Source: Diploptera punctata (lineage: Eukaryota > Arthropoda > Insecta > Blattodea > Blaberidae). Taken from it: a stretch of DNA of 64,000 bases. The notes under the pieces were generated by a model, which was not told the DNA's origin, did no database searches, and saw nothing but the letters and a program-made list of their open reading frames with translations. The stretch spans positions 815,001 to 879,000 of the forward strand of contig JASPKZ010003844.1 of assembly GCA_030220185.1 (NCBI GenBank), given 5' to 3'. A program made the position numbers and the translations under genes. Positions 54,001 through 64,000 of the stretch are shown here, one piece after another (position 1 is the first letter of the stretch; each line of letters begins with the position of its first letter).

Positions 54001-54123
54001 GGCTTCCAATATAAAACCGGACACGCCTCACGGGGTTTCACCCGTCAGGCTGCGCTCTCTCCTCGTCCGCATTTCACTCTGCCAGCCGCAGAGTGTCCGG
54101 TTTTATACTGGAAACCCTATATA
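54001..54123. mobile_element. 120-bp MITE, copy 2
   Basis: Identical to copy 1 over 54004-54123. Here the outer context is TATACAGGGCTTCC...GGAAACCCTATATA, suggesting a TA target and CAGGG-type ends. Confidence 0.88.
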
Positions 54124-54320
54124 ACTGTGAAATGTGTTTCATGTATACTTTAATTATTCTTTAATATTTTACATTTTTCTTATCAAGCTAATTACTTAAT
54201 CAAATTATAGTTTATTATTACTATTATTATTATTATTATTATTAAAATTATATATTTTTTACCTTGTCAACTCTATATTGTGTAGCCTGTGCTTACTATG
54301 TAATATTAATCAACATATAG

Positions 54321-54603
54321 GTAATTAATTGAGTTGGTGTTTACTTGATGAAAATCCATATTTGAAACAGCTATCACTGAATTATATAATAAATATGAAA
54401 ATCAAATAAAACTACGTTTTATTTTTATTTAATAATAAATATAGATAATTCATAATTGTTACTCTATGTATAATTTAAGCCCTGGTGAAGTGGAAGAGAA
54501 AATCTTACGGCTTTAATTCCATTAGGTAAAATAAATAAACAAATAAATACAAATTAAATAAGTTATGGATTTTCATCAAGTAAACACCAATTCAATTAAT
54601 TAC
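54321..54603. repeat. 39-bp inverted repeat around a LINE-L 3' end
   Basis: Arms 54321-54359 (GTAATTAATTGAGTTGGTG...) and 54565-54603 (inverse) differ at one base. They enclose ~205 bp including the LINE-L terminus. Confidence 0.88.
54440..54560 (+). mobile_element. LINE-L 3'-terminal fragment
   Basis: GCCCTGGTGAAGTGGAAGAGA ... TTAATTCCATTAGGTAAAAT and AAATAAAC repeats. Same subtype as 18166-18245, with a broken hairpin stem. Confidence 0.75.
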
Positions 54604-54923
54604 AAATAAAATAAATACATAAGTAAATAATCTGAGATGTTAAACAGCGTTGTTAAATAAAATATTATCTGCCTACCTGTAATTCTGTGGTACAAAACTG
54701 ATTTTATAATAACGCGCAGATTAGTAAACACAGAGGTCGTAGGTTTAAATCTAGCCCATAACGGTATATTTTAAGTAATTTAAAAACTGAAGCATATTAG
54801 CTTATATTTGCAAAAGTCGCATTGTAACGATATTATGAAAATCAATTGTCAGCCTTATGAATAAGTTATCATGAGTGAAGTATTACATAAATATGACTAG
54901 ACAAGTTGATGCTATATTTCTAT

Positions 54924-55502
54924 GACTATTTAACTCATGCCACAAATGGTAGTCAATGACCAATCACGTTTCAATGAATTTTGTTTTACAACCAATGACA
55001 GTCGTGTTTCACCTCGCTCTTTATCGATTTCTCTTTATCAGCTCCTGCTTTTGTGATAAAGAAAGCTCCTCATTTTTAATATTCTGAACAGGTCAACGCA
55101 TTACTTTTCTCCAACAAATACATTGAATATAGCAAATAATGAAAAGATTCCTTGATTTTACTGACTTGTTTACTAAAAAAATAAATGAATAACCCGTAAT
55201 GTTCATTATGATATTATATAGTTTAATGTGTTTCATTATTTCTCTGCTTGGGTGCACTCTTACAATTTTGCGATCTTATTTGGCAATAAATAATATGATC
55301 AAGCAGCGGTGAATGAACATAACCTCACATTTCTGATTTGTTTTCAAACATCGCCGTTTACATTAAATATATAAATATTTTAAAATAACTATAGTTAAAC
55401 AATGATTTGTGAGCAAACAGCTTAATTGTATTCGTTAAATGGTCCTAACAAATGCCACGAGTGATTTCCAAATTATCGATAAATTCACGATTCACGAAGT
55501 GA
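54924..55502 (+). repeat. Rep-R copy 4 (short form)
   Basis: Starts GACTATTTAACTCATGCC; shares with copy 5 the CAACAAATACATTGAATATAG and GAATAAC segments and lacks the 200-bp interior of copies 1-3. Confidence 0.65.
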
Positions 55503-55713
55503 ATATTTATTTTCAATTTTTAAATCAATAATTAAAGTGTTTTAATTTTCCTCTCACAAAGAATATGTGAGTACGATATTTTAAAAGTAAATAACACGAA
55601 GACACAGGGAAAAAGAAATAATTAAAAAATAACGAGAATAAAGATAATGCTGACATCTGATGCAAATATTTGAATCTCTCTGTTAGAAGTGATAAACATT
55701 AAAAAAACATTGA

Positions 55714-55933
55714 ATAATATTAATAGATCCGGGCTATGTGGCCGTGGTCTATAACTGCTGTTTATTCCAGACGTTTCTCCCTCAACTGCGGAGGGCATCT
55801 TCAGTGGCGAGTGCTTGTAGGTGCTGTTCCCTTGTTGTAGACTCGACTGTGATTGAGCAGTTGAAGGAGAAACGTCTGGAAGAAACACCAGTTATAGACC
55901 ACGGCCACATAGTCCGGAATCCATTAATATTAT
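55714..55933. mobile_element. Foldback MITE, 220 bp
   Basis: Inverted arms of ~70 bp: CTATGTGGCCGTGGTCTATA, then ACTG(C/G)TGTTT and TTCCAGACGTTTCTCC. The outermost ATAATATTAAT is palindromic. The TTCCAGACGTTTC... GGCATCTTCAGTG combination recalls a dispersed element seen in other arthropods (memory, unverified). No coding capacity. Confidence 0.82.
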
Positions 55934-56249
55934 GATTACAGGCCGTGAAAGCCTGCATTCTACAAACATGGAATAACCCAGCGAAATTATCAGTTGAAGT
56001 TTCGCTGTGCTGTGCGATAAACAAGGATTGTTCAAAACGTTAAAATTAAGTTTTCTTTATTCTTGGTTTTTGTGGCATTCCTTGTTTTTCACCTGTGGTC
56101 TTCAAATGAGTTACTGAACGATATAAAATAGAGGAATAGAGTGGATTCACTCAGACAGGCGGGCGGAAGGATTCGACAGTTCCAGGTGCCGGTACACGTG
56201 ACATACTTCCTTGGTTTTCATGAGTCATCAAGGGAAATTTTGAATAACA
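55934..56249. other. Unclassified DNA
   Basis: No feature recognised before the 30-bp array. Confidence 0.45.
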
Positions 56250-57795
56250 CTAAGTAGCCCCCGAGGGCCTAACCTAACCCAAAGAGGCCCTCGAGGGCCT
56301 AACATAACCCAAAGTGGCCCTCTAGGGCCTAACATAACCAAAAGTGGCCCTCTAGGGCCTAACATAACCCAAAGTGGCCCTCGAGGGCCTAACATAACCC
56401 AAAGTGGCCATCGAGGGCCTAACATAACCCAAAGTGGCCCTCGAGTGCCTAACATTTCCCAAAGTGGCCCTCTAGGGCCTAACATAACCCAAAGTGGCCC
56501 TCGAGGGTCTAACATAACCCAAAGTGGCCCTCAAGTGCCTAACATAACCCAAAGTGGCCCTCTAGGGCCTAACATAAACCAAAGTGGCCCTCGAGGGCCT
56601 AACATAACCCAAAGTGGCCGTCGAGTGCCTAACATAACCCAAAGTGGCCCTCTAGGGCCTAACATAACCCAAAGTGGTTCTCGACGGCCTAACATAACCC
56701 AAAGTGTTCCTCGAGGGCTTAACATAACCCAAATAGGTCCCAAAGGCCTATCCTAACACCCAGTGACCCCCGAGGGCATAACCTAACCAAAGAGGCCTTT
56801 GAGGGCCTAACCTAACCCCAAGTGGCCCCGAAGGCCTAACCTAACACTAAGTGTCCCCCGATGACCTAAGGTAACCCAAGTGATCCCCGAGGGTCTAACA
56901 TGACCCAAAGTGGTCCACGAGGGCCTAACCTAACCCCAAGTGGCCCCCGAAGGCCTAACCTAACACCAAGTGGCCCCGATGGCCTAACGTAACCCAAAAT
57001 GGCCCTCGAGGGCCTGATATAACCCAAAGAGGTTCCGAAGGTCTAACCTAACACCCAGTGGCACCCGAGGGCCTAATCTATCCCAAGTGCCCCCCGAGGG
57101 CCTAACCTAATCCAAGAGGCCTCGAGGGCCTAACATAAACCAAAGTGGCCCCGAGGGCTAAACCTAAACAAAGTGACCCTGAGGTCGAAACCTGGCCCAA
57201 AGTGACCAACGAGGGCCTAACCTAACCCAAAGATGCCCCCGAGGGCCTAACCTAACCAAAGTTTCCTCGAGGACTTAACACAACCCGAACTGGCTTTCGA
57301 GTGCCTAAAACAACCGCAAGTGGTCTCCGAATGCCTAAACTAATCCCAAGTGGCCCCCGAGGGCCTAACCGAACCCCAAGTGGACCCCGAGGCCCTAATC
57401 TAAACCAAAGTGCCTTACCCTAAGTGGCTCCCAAGGGTCTAACCTTACTCAAAGTGGTTGCCGAGGGCCTAACCTGGCCCAAAGTGGCTCCCGAGGGCGA
57501 AATCTGACCAGAAGTGGCCTCCAAAGGTCTAACCTAACCGAAAGTGGTCTACGAGGGCCTATCCTTACCCAAAGTGGCTGCCGAGAGCCAAACCTGGCCC
57601 AAAGTGGCTCCCTAGGGCTCAATCTGACCAGAAGTGACCCTCCAAGGGTCTAACCTAACCCAAAGTGGTCTACGAGGGCCTATCCTTACCCAAAGTGACT
57701 CCCGAGGGCCTAACCTTACCCAACATGTCGTCCGAGGGCGTAACCTGATCAAAGTGGCCTCCAAGAGCCTAACCTAACTAAAAGTGGCCTCTAAC
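56250..57795. repeat. 30-bp minisatellite, about 50 units
   Basis: Unit has GGCCCTCGAGGGCC (palindromic, with an XhoI-type CTCGAG core), CTAACATAACCC or CTAACCTAACCC, and AAAGT. The left third (56270-56720) is homogeneous; the right two thirds are increasingly variable. Collagen-like GPRGPLWVML and GPLGPNITQS frames on the two strands are by-products of the 30-bp period. Confidence 0.96.
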
Positions 57796-58309
57796 ATCCA
57801 TCCTTAACCGACAGTTGGAACGTGATGCATCAATCTTACATTTGCTTCGATATTAAGACTGCTATTAACCATTGATCTAAAGGAGCATACATGTTGCTAG
57901 TTACAGTCTCTATGTCATATAATTTCCATTTTAATTTGAAATATTCAGTGGCGTGCCAACCATTTTACAAATTGAATCATAACTTGGTCTATTCGTGGAC
58001 CATTTGTTCATTATCTCAAATTGCTTATATAATAACCCTCTATACACATTTAAATTTGTGCGGTAAATTCATTTACACTCTGTATATGGGTATAAGCTTG
58101 TATGGGATGAGAGTATTGCGAGACATGGCAGCGATGATATTTGCAGCTGTATCCTGAAATGCATAGAAACTATATGCATTTGTTCAAAAAAACTGGTTAT
58201 ATTTTCTGATAAATGTTGAGGTCAGTTAATTGGAATATAATGGCAATTTGTAATTATGTAACCATACAAAGCAGTTTGAAGAATTTGAACATTATTTTCT
58301 AATTTCTGG
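57796..58309. other. AT-rich DNA
   Basis: No clear feature; possibly upstream part of the coding remnant that follows. Confidence 0.4.
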
Positions 58310-58826
58310 ATCCCTAACTTACCCTCTGATATAGATTTTGCTAGAATTGAAAAATGTCAGAGGGACAACCCAACATATGCTCTTTATCCAATTGGAGAGA
58401 AATAATAGTCTTATGGTCGTAAGCACAAGTTTTATATAGTCGAAATGGAAAGCACTGATTTTTTCTATATAAATGCTTTAAAAAGTGGGCTAATTAATAC
58501 TAATAAGAAAGTGTGTATTAGTGGTGTGGAGCTCAGATTCTCAGAAGCTGTACACTTAGGATTTGAAAATCCCAAACCAAGGGACAATGAATTAAGAAAC
58601 AAGACGAATATGGACATTGAAGAGGTTTCTATAATAAAGAAAGGAAACCCAAGTGCCATGACTCTAAAGCAGAAAAATGCAATATCACTTATGATAAAAA
58701 TAAGCAAACTAACAGATGTGATGGAGTAATGTCCCCCCAGTCTATCACGGCTTTTACCTGAACTTGATACCAGATGATCTTGATAATGATCTGGTAAATG
58801 ATGTGGAAGACTTATTTTAGGGCATT
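58310..58826 (+). pseudogene. Frameshifted coding remnant of unknown family
   Basis: Upstream reading QRDNPTYALYPIGEK stops; an open stretch 58445-58729 contains FFYINALKSGLINTNKKVCI; after a one-base shift near 58733 the frame continues VPPVYHGFYLNLIPDDLDND and an acidic end stopping at TAG (~58826). The continuity across the shift and the IN...L pattern recall, from memory, C-terminal parts of a multicopy uncharacterised animal family. I do not assign a function. It is inactive. Confidence 0.4.
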
Positions 58827-59015
58827 GATTAATTTTTGTGAAACGTATATTATTTGATTTGATTAAATAGGGCAAATAATAATAATCTTATATTACTATT
58901 TATTCAACTTTTTTTGAAAATGGTAGAATATACGATGAAGGATTTTTAGTAGGGCATTGTTTATCTTTCGTGGAACATTAATTACATTCTTTTATTAAAT
59001 AGGGCAAATATAATT
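58800..59015. repeat. ~140-bp direct duplication, diverged
   Basis: TTTTAGGGCATTGATTAATTT...TTAAATAGGGCAAATAATA recurs as TTTTAGTAGGGCATTG...TTAAATAGGGCAAATATAA (quoted in parts), covering the end of the preceding coding remnant and its 3' flank. Confidence 0.7.
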
Positions 59016-59076
59016 AATTTGAACATTTCTTATGTTAAAAAATTCCACATTTTTTGTGAAATTTTTGGTCAAGATA

Positions 59077-59333
59077 TTGTACCTTGGTCGAAAGAGTGAC
59101 GATCTTTCACCGTAAAAATACTATCGTCAAGAAATGCGGACGCCCAGTTGGTAGACGAAGAATGAGGTGGAAGAATAACATTAACTATGATTTGATGGAA
59201 GTAGATTACTCAACGGATGATTGGAAAATATTGGCTCAGGATAGGGATATATGGAGAGCTTATGTTCGCGCGGTCATGAACCTACGGGTTCGATAGTGCC
59301 AGTGAGTTAGTTAGTTAGTTAGTTAAGATAGTG
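59077..59333 (+). mobile_element. RTE-1 internally deleted copy
   Basis: 59077-59141 equals the element leader (GTACCTTGGTCGAAAGAGTG ... AAGAAATGCGGAC); at 59142 it continues directly with GCCCAGTTGGTAGACG, the coding region ~160 bp before the 3' end, and runs to GGTTCGATAGTGCCAGTGAG and TTAG repeats. Flanks AAGATATTGT (59067-59076) and AAGATAGTGT (from 59325-59335) resemble a target duplication. About 2.8 kb are missing at the junction, where AC is shared by both sides. Confidence 0.9.
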
Positions 59334-59640
59334 TTAAGCCCTACAACAACATATTTTTAAATATAACTTTTTGAATATAAAAAAAAGCAAAAGTTAATAA
59401 TATGTCACTATTTTATTAAAAACATATTAGAAAAAACCACATTTTATCTCTATAATCAAAATTTAATAACATCTCTTATTTGAGGATTTAAACAAATATT
59501 CAAATTGCTTTATCTCAGAATCAGGAAAATGTGGCTTGTACTTTCTTGCCGGGACCTCCTCAATTTAAAACAAAATATGAACGGTTTTAAAAACAATCAA
59601 ACCCGTTTTTATATGAGTTCTATCAAAATTAATATTAAAC
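59334..59640. other. AT-rich DNA
   Basis: Nothing recognised. Confidence 0.5.
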
Positions 59641-59669
59641 TTTATTATTATTATTATTATTATTATTAA

Positions 59670-59718
<49 letters not shown>
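59641..59718. repeat. (ATT)n microsatellite
   Basis: About 26 ATT units with one AAT interruption; a second (ATT)n at 60070-60122 follows the SINE-A, so the SINE probably inserted into one long ATT tract. Confidence 0.95.
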
Positions 59719-59730
59719 GTGTTGCTGTTA

Positions 59731-60063
59731 TGTCCACCGCTGTGGTCTCGAGGTGGACTGCTGCCTTGTCACGCAGCGGGCTCGGGTTCGATTCCCGGTC
59801 GGGACAGGCTCCTGGGTGTGGTTTTTTCGGGTTTTTTTCTCATCTATAAGACAAATGTCAGGAAGCTTAGGGCCCAACGGTCCCCGAAAATCATCCGGCC
59901 ATCATCATCATCCTTATCAATATCATAATCATCCTTTACCGGTGTGGAAAGCAACGGGAAGCTACCACACCTATAATTCGCTAGTAAAGCTGCAAAGCAT
60001 AGCATGAAAATGCTATGATTGCAGTGAAAACCTGCTCTTGGGCAGAATTACTATGAATGATGG
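59731..60063 (+). mobile_element. SINE-A inside (ATT)n
   Basis: Complete; the 3' end reads CCTGCTCTTGGGCAGAATTA, the copy most like RTE-5 at that position. Stem-loop intact. Confidence 0.92.
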
Positions 60064-60174
60064 ATGAATTGTTATTATTATTATTATTATTAATATTATT
60101 ATTATTATTATTATTATTATTATCAATATTATCATTGTATAATACTGCCAATTATATTTTTAATTTATATCACT

Positions 60175-61777
60175 AGACTTGGACTTATTGTTGCTTAAAC
60201 TAAAAAACCTCTCACTTTCTGACAGTGTCACGCAATGGTTCAACTCCTACCTTCGTGAGCGCCAGCAATATGTTGTAGGAAATTCTACATTACGCTCTTC
60301 TTGGACCTACCGTAAAGCTGGAGTTCCACAGGGCTCGGTGCTCGGCCCATTGCTTTTTACAATCTATATAAACGACATATCTGACTCCCTAAAACATTGC
60401 AAACATCATTTATTTGCGGACGACATGCAGATCTACCTTCACTCAGACAAATATTCTTTAAATGATGCGGTAACCAAAATTAATGAGGACCTTGACTCGC
60501 TAACGGCGTGGACAGAGAAATATGGACTTGAATTAAATCCTAGAAAGACACAAGCAATCATTATGGGCCATCAGAGACTATTATCCTCAATTAACACAAA
60601 TGCAGTATTACATGTGTCACTTAATGGGGTTCAGATCCCTTATAGTGAGACAGTAAAAAATCTAGGAGTGTTTATGGATAAACATTTAATTTGGAATAAA
60701 CAAATAAATAACACTTGCAAAACTATCTTCTCAATAATACACTCATTAAATCGTATAAGAAATTGTTTACCGTTTTCTCTAAGAAAAATGCTAGTAGAAA
60801 CACTCGCAATGCCCCATTTTGATTATTGTGATACTCTTTTTACTGACCTAAATACTGTTCTTACCCAAAGACTTCAACGTGTTCACAATTCTTGCATACG
60901 TTTTATTTGTGGTATACGTAGATTTGATCACGTTACACCATCCCTGGAACAATTGTCATGGCTTCGTCTTCAAGATCGTAGAACCATCCATTCCCTATGC
61001 CTACTCTATAACATATTACACACATCTTTACCTTATTATTTATCACACCGCTTCACTAAACTCTCTGATACACATAACTTAGATACCCGATCCCTTGAGC
61101 ACAGTGTCCTTTATATCCCTCCTCATCATACTACCTATTATTCGAAATCTTTTACAGTTTCTCTTGCTAGAACATGGAATTCACTTCCACCCTATGTCAG
61201 AGACTGCCAAACTTTACCATCTTTCAGAAATAAATTGAAAATAAAATCACTAACAGAAACAACTCACTAATACTACTTTTAAGAATTAATAATGCGTTTT
61301 TGCATTATTTAATAAAAATAGACTTAGGATTTGTTAATATATTTACCTAATGCCTTGTATAAAAAGCGTAGATTAATTCATTGTAGTGTATTTTTTCTCT
61401 TCTTTTTATGCATAGTAGATTCGAGCTGTTATTCCTTTTTTTATTCATTGTATCATTAATTTAATTTTAATTGTATTTAGTTTCATTCTATTATTAGACA
61501 TTAATTTCATTATTATTCAATATGACAGATAATTAATTGTTCAATGACTATTATTGTAACTTTTTTTTGTATTCATATGTAACATGTTTGTCCTGTCTAA
61601 TATGACTACTATTGTAATTTTTTTTGTATTCATGTGTAACATATGTTTGTCCTGTTTTATATGACTATTATTGTATTTTTTTTGTATTCATATGTAACAT
61701 ATGCTTGTTCTGGTGAGTGGAAGAGAAGGCCACATGGCCTTAACTCCACCAGGCTAAATAAATCTATTCTATTCTAA
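60175..61777 (+). mobile_element. LINE-L, longest copy (5'-truncated)
   Basis: RT C-terminal half, ~450-bp 3' UTR, terminal GTGAGTGGAAGAGAAGGCC-ACAT-GGCCTT hairpin, AACTCCACCAGGCTAAATAA and ATTCT repeats. The 3' UTR holds a tandemly repeated unit (TATGACTATTATTGTA...TTTTTTTGTATTCATATGTAAC, three times between 61540 and 61700). Confidence 0.92.
60179..61270 (+). CDS. LINE-L reverse transcriptase, C-terminal part, open
   Basis: 363 codons without a stop. Motif B AGVPQGSVLGPLLF at 47-60, motif C FADDMQIY with D81/D82, thumb KNLGVFMDKHLIW, then MPHFDYCDTLFTDL, LQRVHNSCIRFICGIRRFDH and the C-terminal TWNSLPPYVRDCQTLPSF. This is the family pattern of CR1/L2-group LINEs. The palm motif A (FDxV) and everything N-terminal, including the endonuclease, are lacking because of 5' truncation; ATG at 60179 is internal. 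Motif B is canonical, unlike in the 29469-30452 copy. No function expected alone, although it has stayed open, so the insertion is young. Confidence 0.9.
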   Translation: MDLLLLKLKNLSLSDSVTQWFNSYLRERQQYVVGNSTLRSSWTYRKAGVPQGSVLGPLLFTIYINDISDSLKHCKHHLFADDMQIYLHSDKYSLNDAVTKINEDLDSLTAWTEKYGLELNPRKTQAIIMGHQRLLSSINTNAVLHVSLNGVQIPYSETVKNLGVFMDKHLIWNKQINNTCKTIFSIIHSLNRIRNCLPFSLRKMLVETLAMPHFDYCDTLFTDLNTVLTQRLQRVHNSCIRFICGIRRFDHVTPSLEQLSWLRLQDRRTIHSLCLLYNILHTSLPYYLSHRFTKLSDTHNLDTRSLEHSVLYIPPHHTTYYSKSFTVSLARTWNSLPPYVRDCQTLPSFRNKLKIKSLTETTH

Positions 61778-61889
61778 AATCTAATTTTATTGGTTTGTAA
61801 TATGTTTTAAAATGTGATGTCCAATATTATATACTTTCATTTCTAGTATTTTCCCTTTAAGTGGGCTCAGCTCATTGGAACTTTTGAAG

Positions 61890-61891
<2 letters not shown>

Positions 61892-61926
<35 letters not shown>
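61892..61926. repeat. (TA)n microsatellite
   Basis: (TA)n on both sides of the SINE-A that follows (also 62247-62285), i.e. one microsatellite used as target. Confidence 0.95.
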
Positions 61927-61929
<3 letters not shown>

Positions 61930-62243
61930 CACCGCCGTGGTCTCGAGGTAGTGTGCTGCCTTGTCACGCAGCGGGCCCGAGTTTGATCCCCGGTCGGGGC
62001 AGTTATTCTGGGTGAAGTTTTTATCGGGGTTTTTCTTCACCTGTTAGACAAATGGCAGGAAAACATTAAGGCCCAAACGGTCCCTGAAATCATATGGCCA
62101 TCATCAACATCACTCATCCTTCACCGGTATGGAAAGCAACGAGAATCTACCACACCTACAATTCCCTACTAAAGCTGCAAGCATAGCATGAAAATGCTAT
62201 GATTGTAGTGAAGGACCTGCCTTCAAGCAGAATTACTATGGAT

Positions 62244-62246
<3 letters not shown>
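61927..62246 (+). mobile_element. SINE-A inside (TA)n
   Basis: Complete head to GGATGGA tail; CAT-rich spacer short. Minor variant at the 3' end (CTTCAAGCAGAATTAC). Confidence 0.92.
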
Positions 62247-62285
<39 letters not shown>

Positions 62286-62288
<3 letters not shown>

Positions 62289-62665
62289 CACACGAACTAA
62301 TGGTTACACCTAAACACCTTACATCCATATGAAATTGGATGTTAAAGCGTTTACAAATATAATGAAATGCAAAATAACAAGCACAAGCGACACAGATATG
62401 TCATTAAAGTTTTGGTGATCTTACAATTTGATGATACTGCGTTCTGGATACACTCAGTGATTTCAGACGCCATATGACATCGGTTATGAAATGGTCTATA
62501 AAACTGTCTATAATAACAAAATATAGCAAACTGCATAATTAATGTTTATTTTATCACAAGCACAGTCTCGGTAATAGCTGTAGCATATCATGACCATTAG
62601 GAATCGCCACGTAAGCTACAATTAGGAGCAAAAAACAATCTCAGGATGAAATACATCATAGGGTT
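62286..62665. other. AT-rich DNA
   Basis: No feature recognised. Confidence 0.5.
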
Positions 62666-62828
62666 AAATTTAACCAACTTGGCCTGCTTTGAACTGACTT
62701 CTGTGCATCTCTCTAGGGTTATAAATTACTCCATCCACGTGTCATTAAAGGACTACTGAGGACATCATTTTACGCAGATCCTCAAAGAGGGAAAGCACAT
62801 AGCAGAAGTAGATTGCGCTAATAGCCTA

Positions 62829-62865
<37 letters not shown>

Positions 62866-62985
62866 TATAGTCATATCCATGAAATAAATGTGCATCAAAT
62901 TCATGTGGTTTTTATGTATGGTTATTCCACCATTACAAAAGTCATGTTATACTTTATGAGTGCGCAATTGGAAGTATTTTTTTTT
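62666..62985. repeat. Segmental direct duplication, copy 1
   Basis: AAATTTAACCAACTTGGCCTGC to GGAAGTATTTTTTTTT; same order of segments as 63663-64000 including (CA)n (62829-62862 here, 63823-63850 there). Offset 997 bp. Confidence 0.92.
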
Positions 62986-63081
62986 TATTTATGAAGCGGA
63001 ATATTATTTTTAGACGATGGGAAGATGAATTCTGAGAGCGGAAGAGGCCGACGGCTACCATGAAGATGATTAATTTTTTGA

Positions 63082-63655
63082 GACTATTTAACTCATGCCC
63101 CAAATACTAGTCAATGACCCATGTCGTTTCAATGTATTTTGTTTTACAGCCAATGACAGACGTGTTTCACCTCGGTCTTTATCGATATCTCTTTATCACT
63201 CCTGTATTTGTGATAAAAACGCTCCTCCTTTTAGTATTCTGAACAGGTCAGAACATTATTTTTCTGCAACAAATACATTGAATATAGCAAATAATGAACA
63301 GATTCCTTAATTTTACTGAGTTGTTTATTAAAAGAATAAACGAATAACCTATAATGTTGATCATAATATACAGTTTGATGTATTTCATCATTTCTCCACT
63401 AGGGTGCATTCTTACAATATTGCGATTATATTTGGCAATAAATAATATGATCAAGTTACACTGAATGAACATAACCTCATATTTCTAATTCGTTTTCAAA
63501 CATCGCCGTTTACGTTAAATATATAAATATTTTAAATACCGGTAACTATATTTAAATAATGATTTTTGAGTAAACAACTTAATTTTATTCTTTAAATAGT
63601 CCCAACAAATATCACTCTTGATTTCCAAATCCTGTAGATAAATTCACGCGTCACG
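63082..63655 (+). repeat. Rep-R copy 5 (short form)
   Basis: GACTATTTAACTCATGCCCC to CTCTTGATTTCCAAATCCTG. Lies between the two duplication arms, which suggests that a ~1-kb unit containing Rep-R was duplicated. Confidence 0.65.
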
Positions 63656-63662
63656 AATGTAT

Positions 63663-64000
63663 CAAATTTAACCAACTGAACCTGCTTTGAAATGACTTCT
63701 ATGCTTCTCTCTAGGGTTATAAATTACTCCATCCACATTAAAGGACTACTGAGGACATAATTTTACGCAGATCCTCAAAAGGGGGAGGGGGAAGCACATA
63801 GCAGACGTAGATTGCGCTAATAACACACACACACACACGCACGCACACACAGATGCACTCACATCCATGAGATACATTTACATCAAATTCATGTGATCTT
63901 TATAAATAGTTATTCCACCATTATAACGTCACGTTATACATACTCTGTTTCATATTTTATGCTTTATGAGTATTTATGCTTTATTGGAAGCATTTTTTTT
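63663..64000. repeat. Segmental direct duplication, copy 2 (cut by window end)
   Basis: Counterpart of 62666-62985; about 90% similar by eye. Continues to the last base of the window. Confidence 0.92.

Noticed and set aside
56228..56756. Collagen-like GPRGPLWVML / GPLGPNITQS proteins
   Set aside because: By-products of the 30-bp period on both strands; the frames break as soon as units diverge.

Overview
The window looks like intergenic or intronic DNA of a large, repeat-rich insect genome. I found no host gene that I can support. Almost everything recognisable is transposon-derived: non-LTR retrotransposons, tRNA-derived SINEs, terminal-inverted-repeat (TIR) elements and tandem arrays. The style of the RTE and SINE families, the AT-rich unique DNA and arthropod-type dispersed elements suggest a cockroach or termite (Blattodea, Periplaneta-like). 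That assignment is inference from memory; no search was run. Family names used here (RTE-1 to RTE-5, LINE-L, SINE-A to SINE-H, Rep-K/R/P/Q/S) are local labels only.

The one apparently complete element is an RTE-clade retrotransposon at 3863-7131 (minus strand). It has an intact 1012-residue endonuclease/reverse transcriptase, a small overlapping upstream ORF, a structured 5' leader and a (AAGT)n 3' tail, and it sits in (TA)n DNA. Eight further fragments of the family are scattered across the window; one (59077-59333) joins the 5' leader to the 3' end with the middle deleted. Pieces of at least four other RTE-like lineages (several with perfect target-site duplications) and six pieces of a CR1/L2-like LINE accompany it. 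Two of the LINE-L copies keep long open RT reading frames (29469-30452 minus, 60179-61270 plus); the first is flanked by an exact 42-bp duplication.

SINEs: SINE-A (about 350 bp, ten or more pieces) and SINE-B share a tRNA-like head but have different 3' halves. The SINE-A 3' end matches the 3' end of the RTE-5 fragment at 48045-48990, which points to RTE-5 as its mobilising partner. SINE-C, D, E and F have other tRNA-like heads; SINE-G is a minimal tRNA plus short tail. Many are nested (D in A, A in F, RTE-2 in E, a MITE in F). DNA elements include two mariner-like TIR elements with TA target duplications, one keeping a helix-turn-helix remnant, a 120-bp MITE present twice with identical sequence, and several foldbacks.

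Tandem arrays: 107 apparently identical 21-bp units (20149-22399), about 12 units of 133 bp (50560-52225), and about 50 units of 30 bp containing telomere-like CCTAA motifs and a CTCGAG palindrome (56250-57795). The right edge carries a roughly 1-kb direct duplication with period 997 bp. Two coding remnants may derive from multicopy animal gene families of unknown function: three copies of a C-terminal exon (Rep-K), and a frameshifted tail near 58310-58830.
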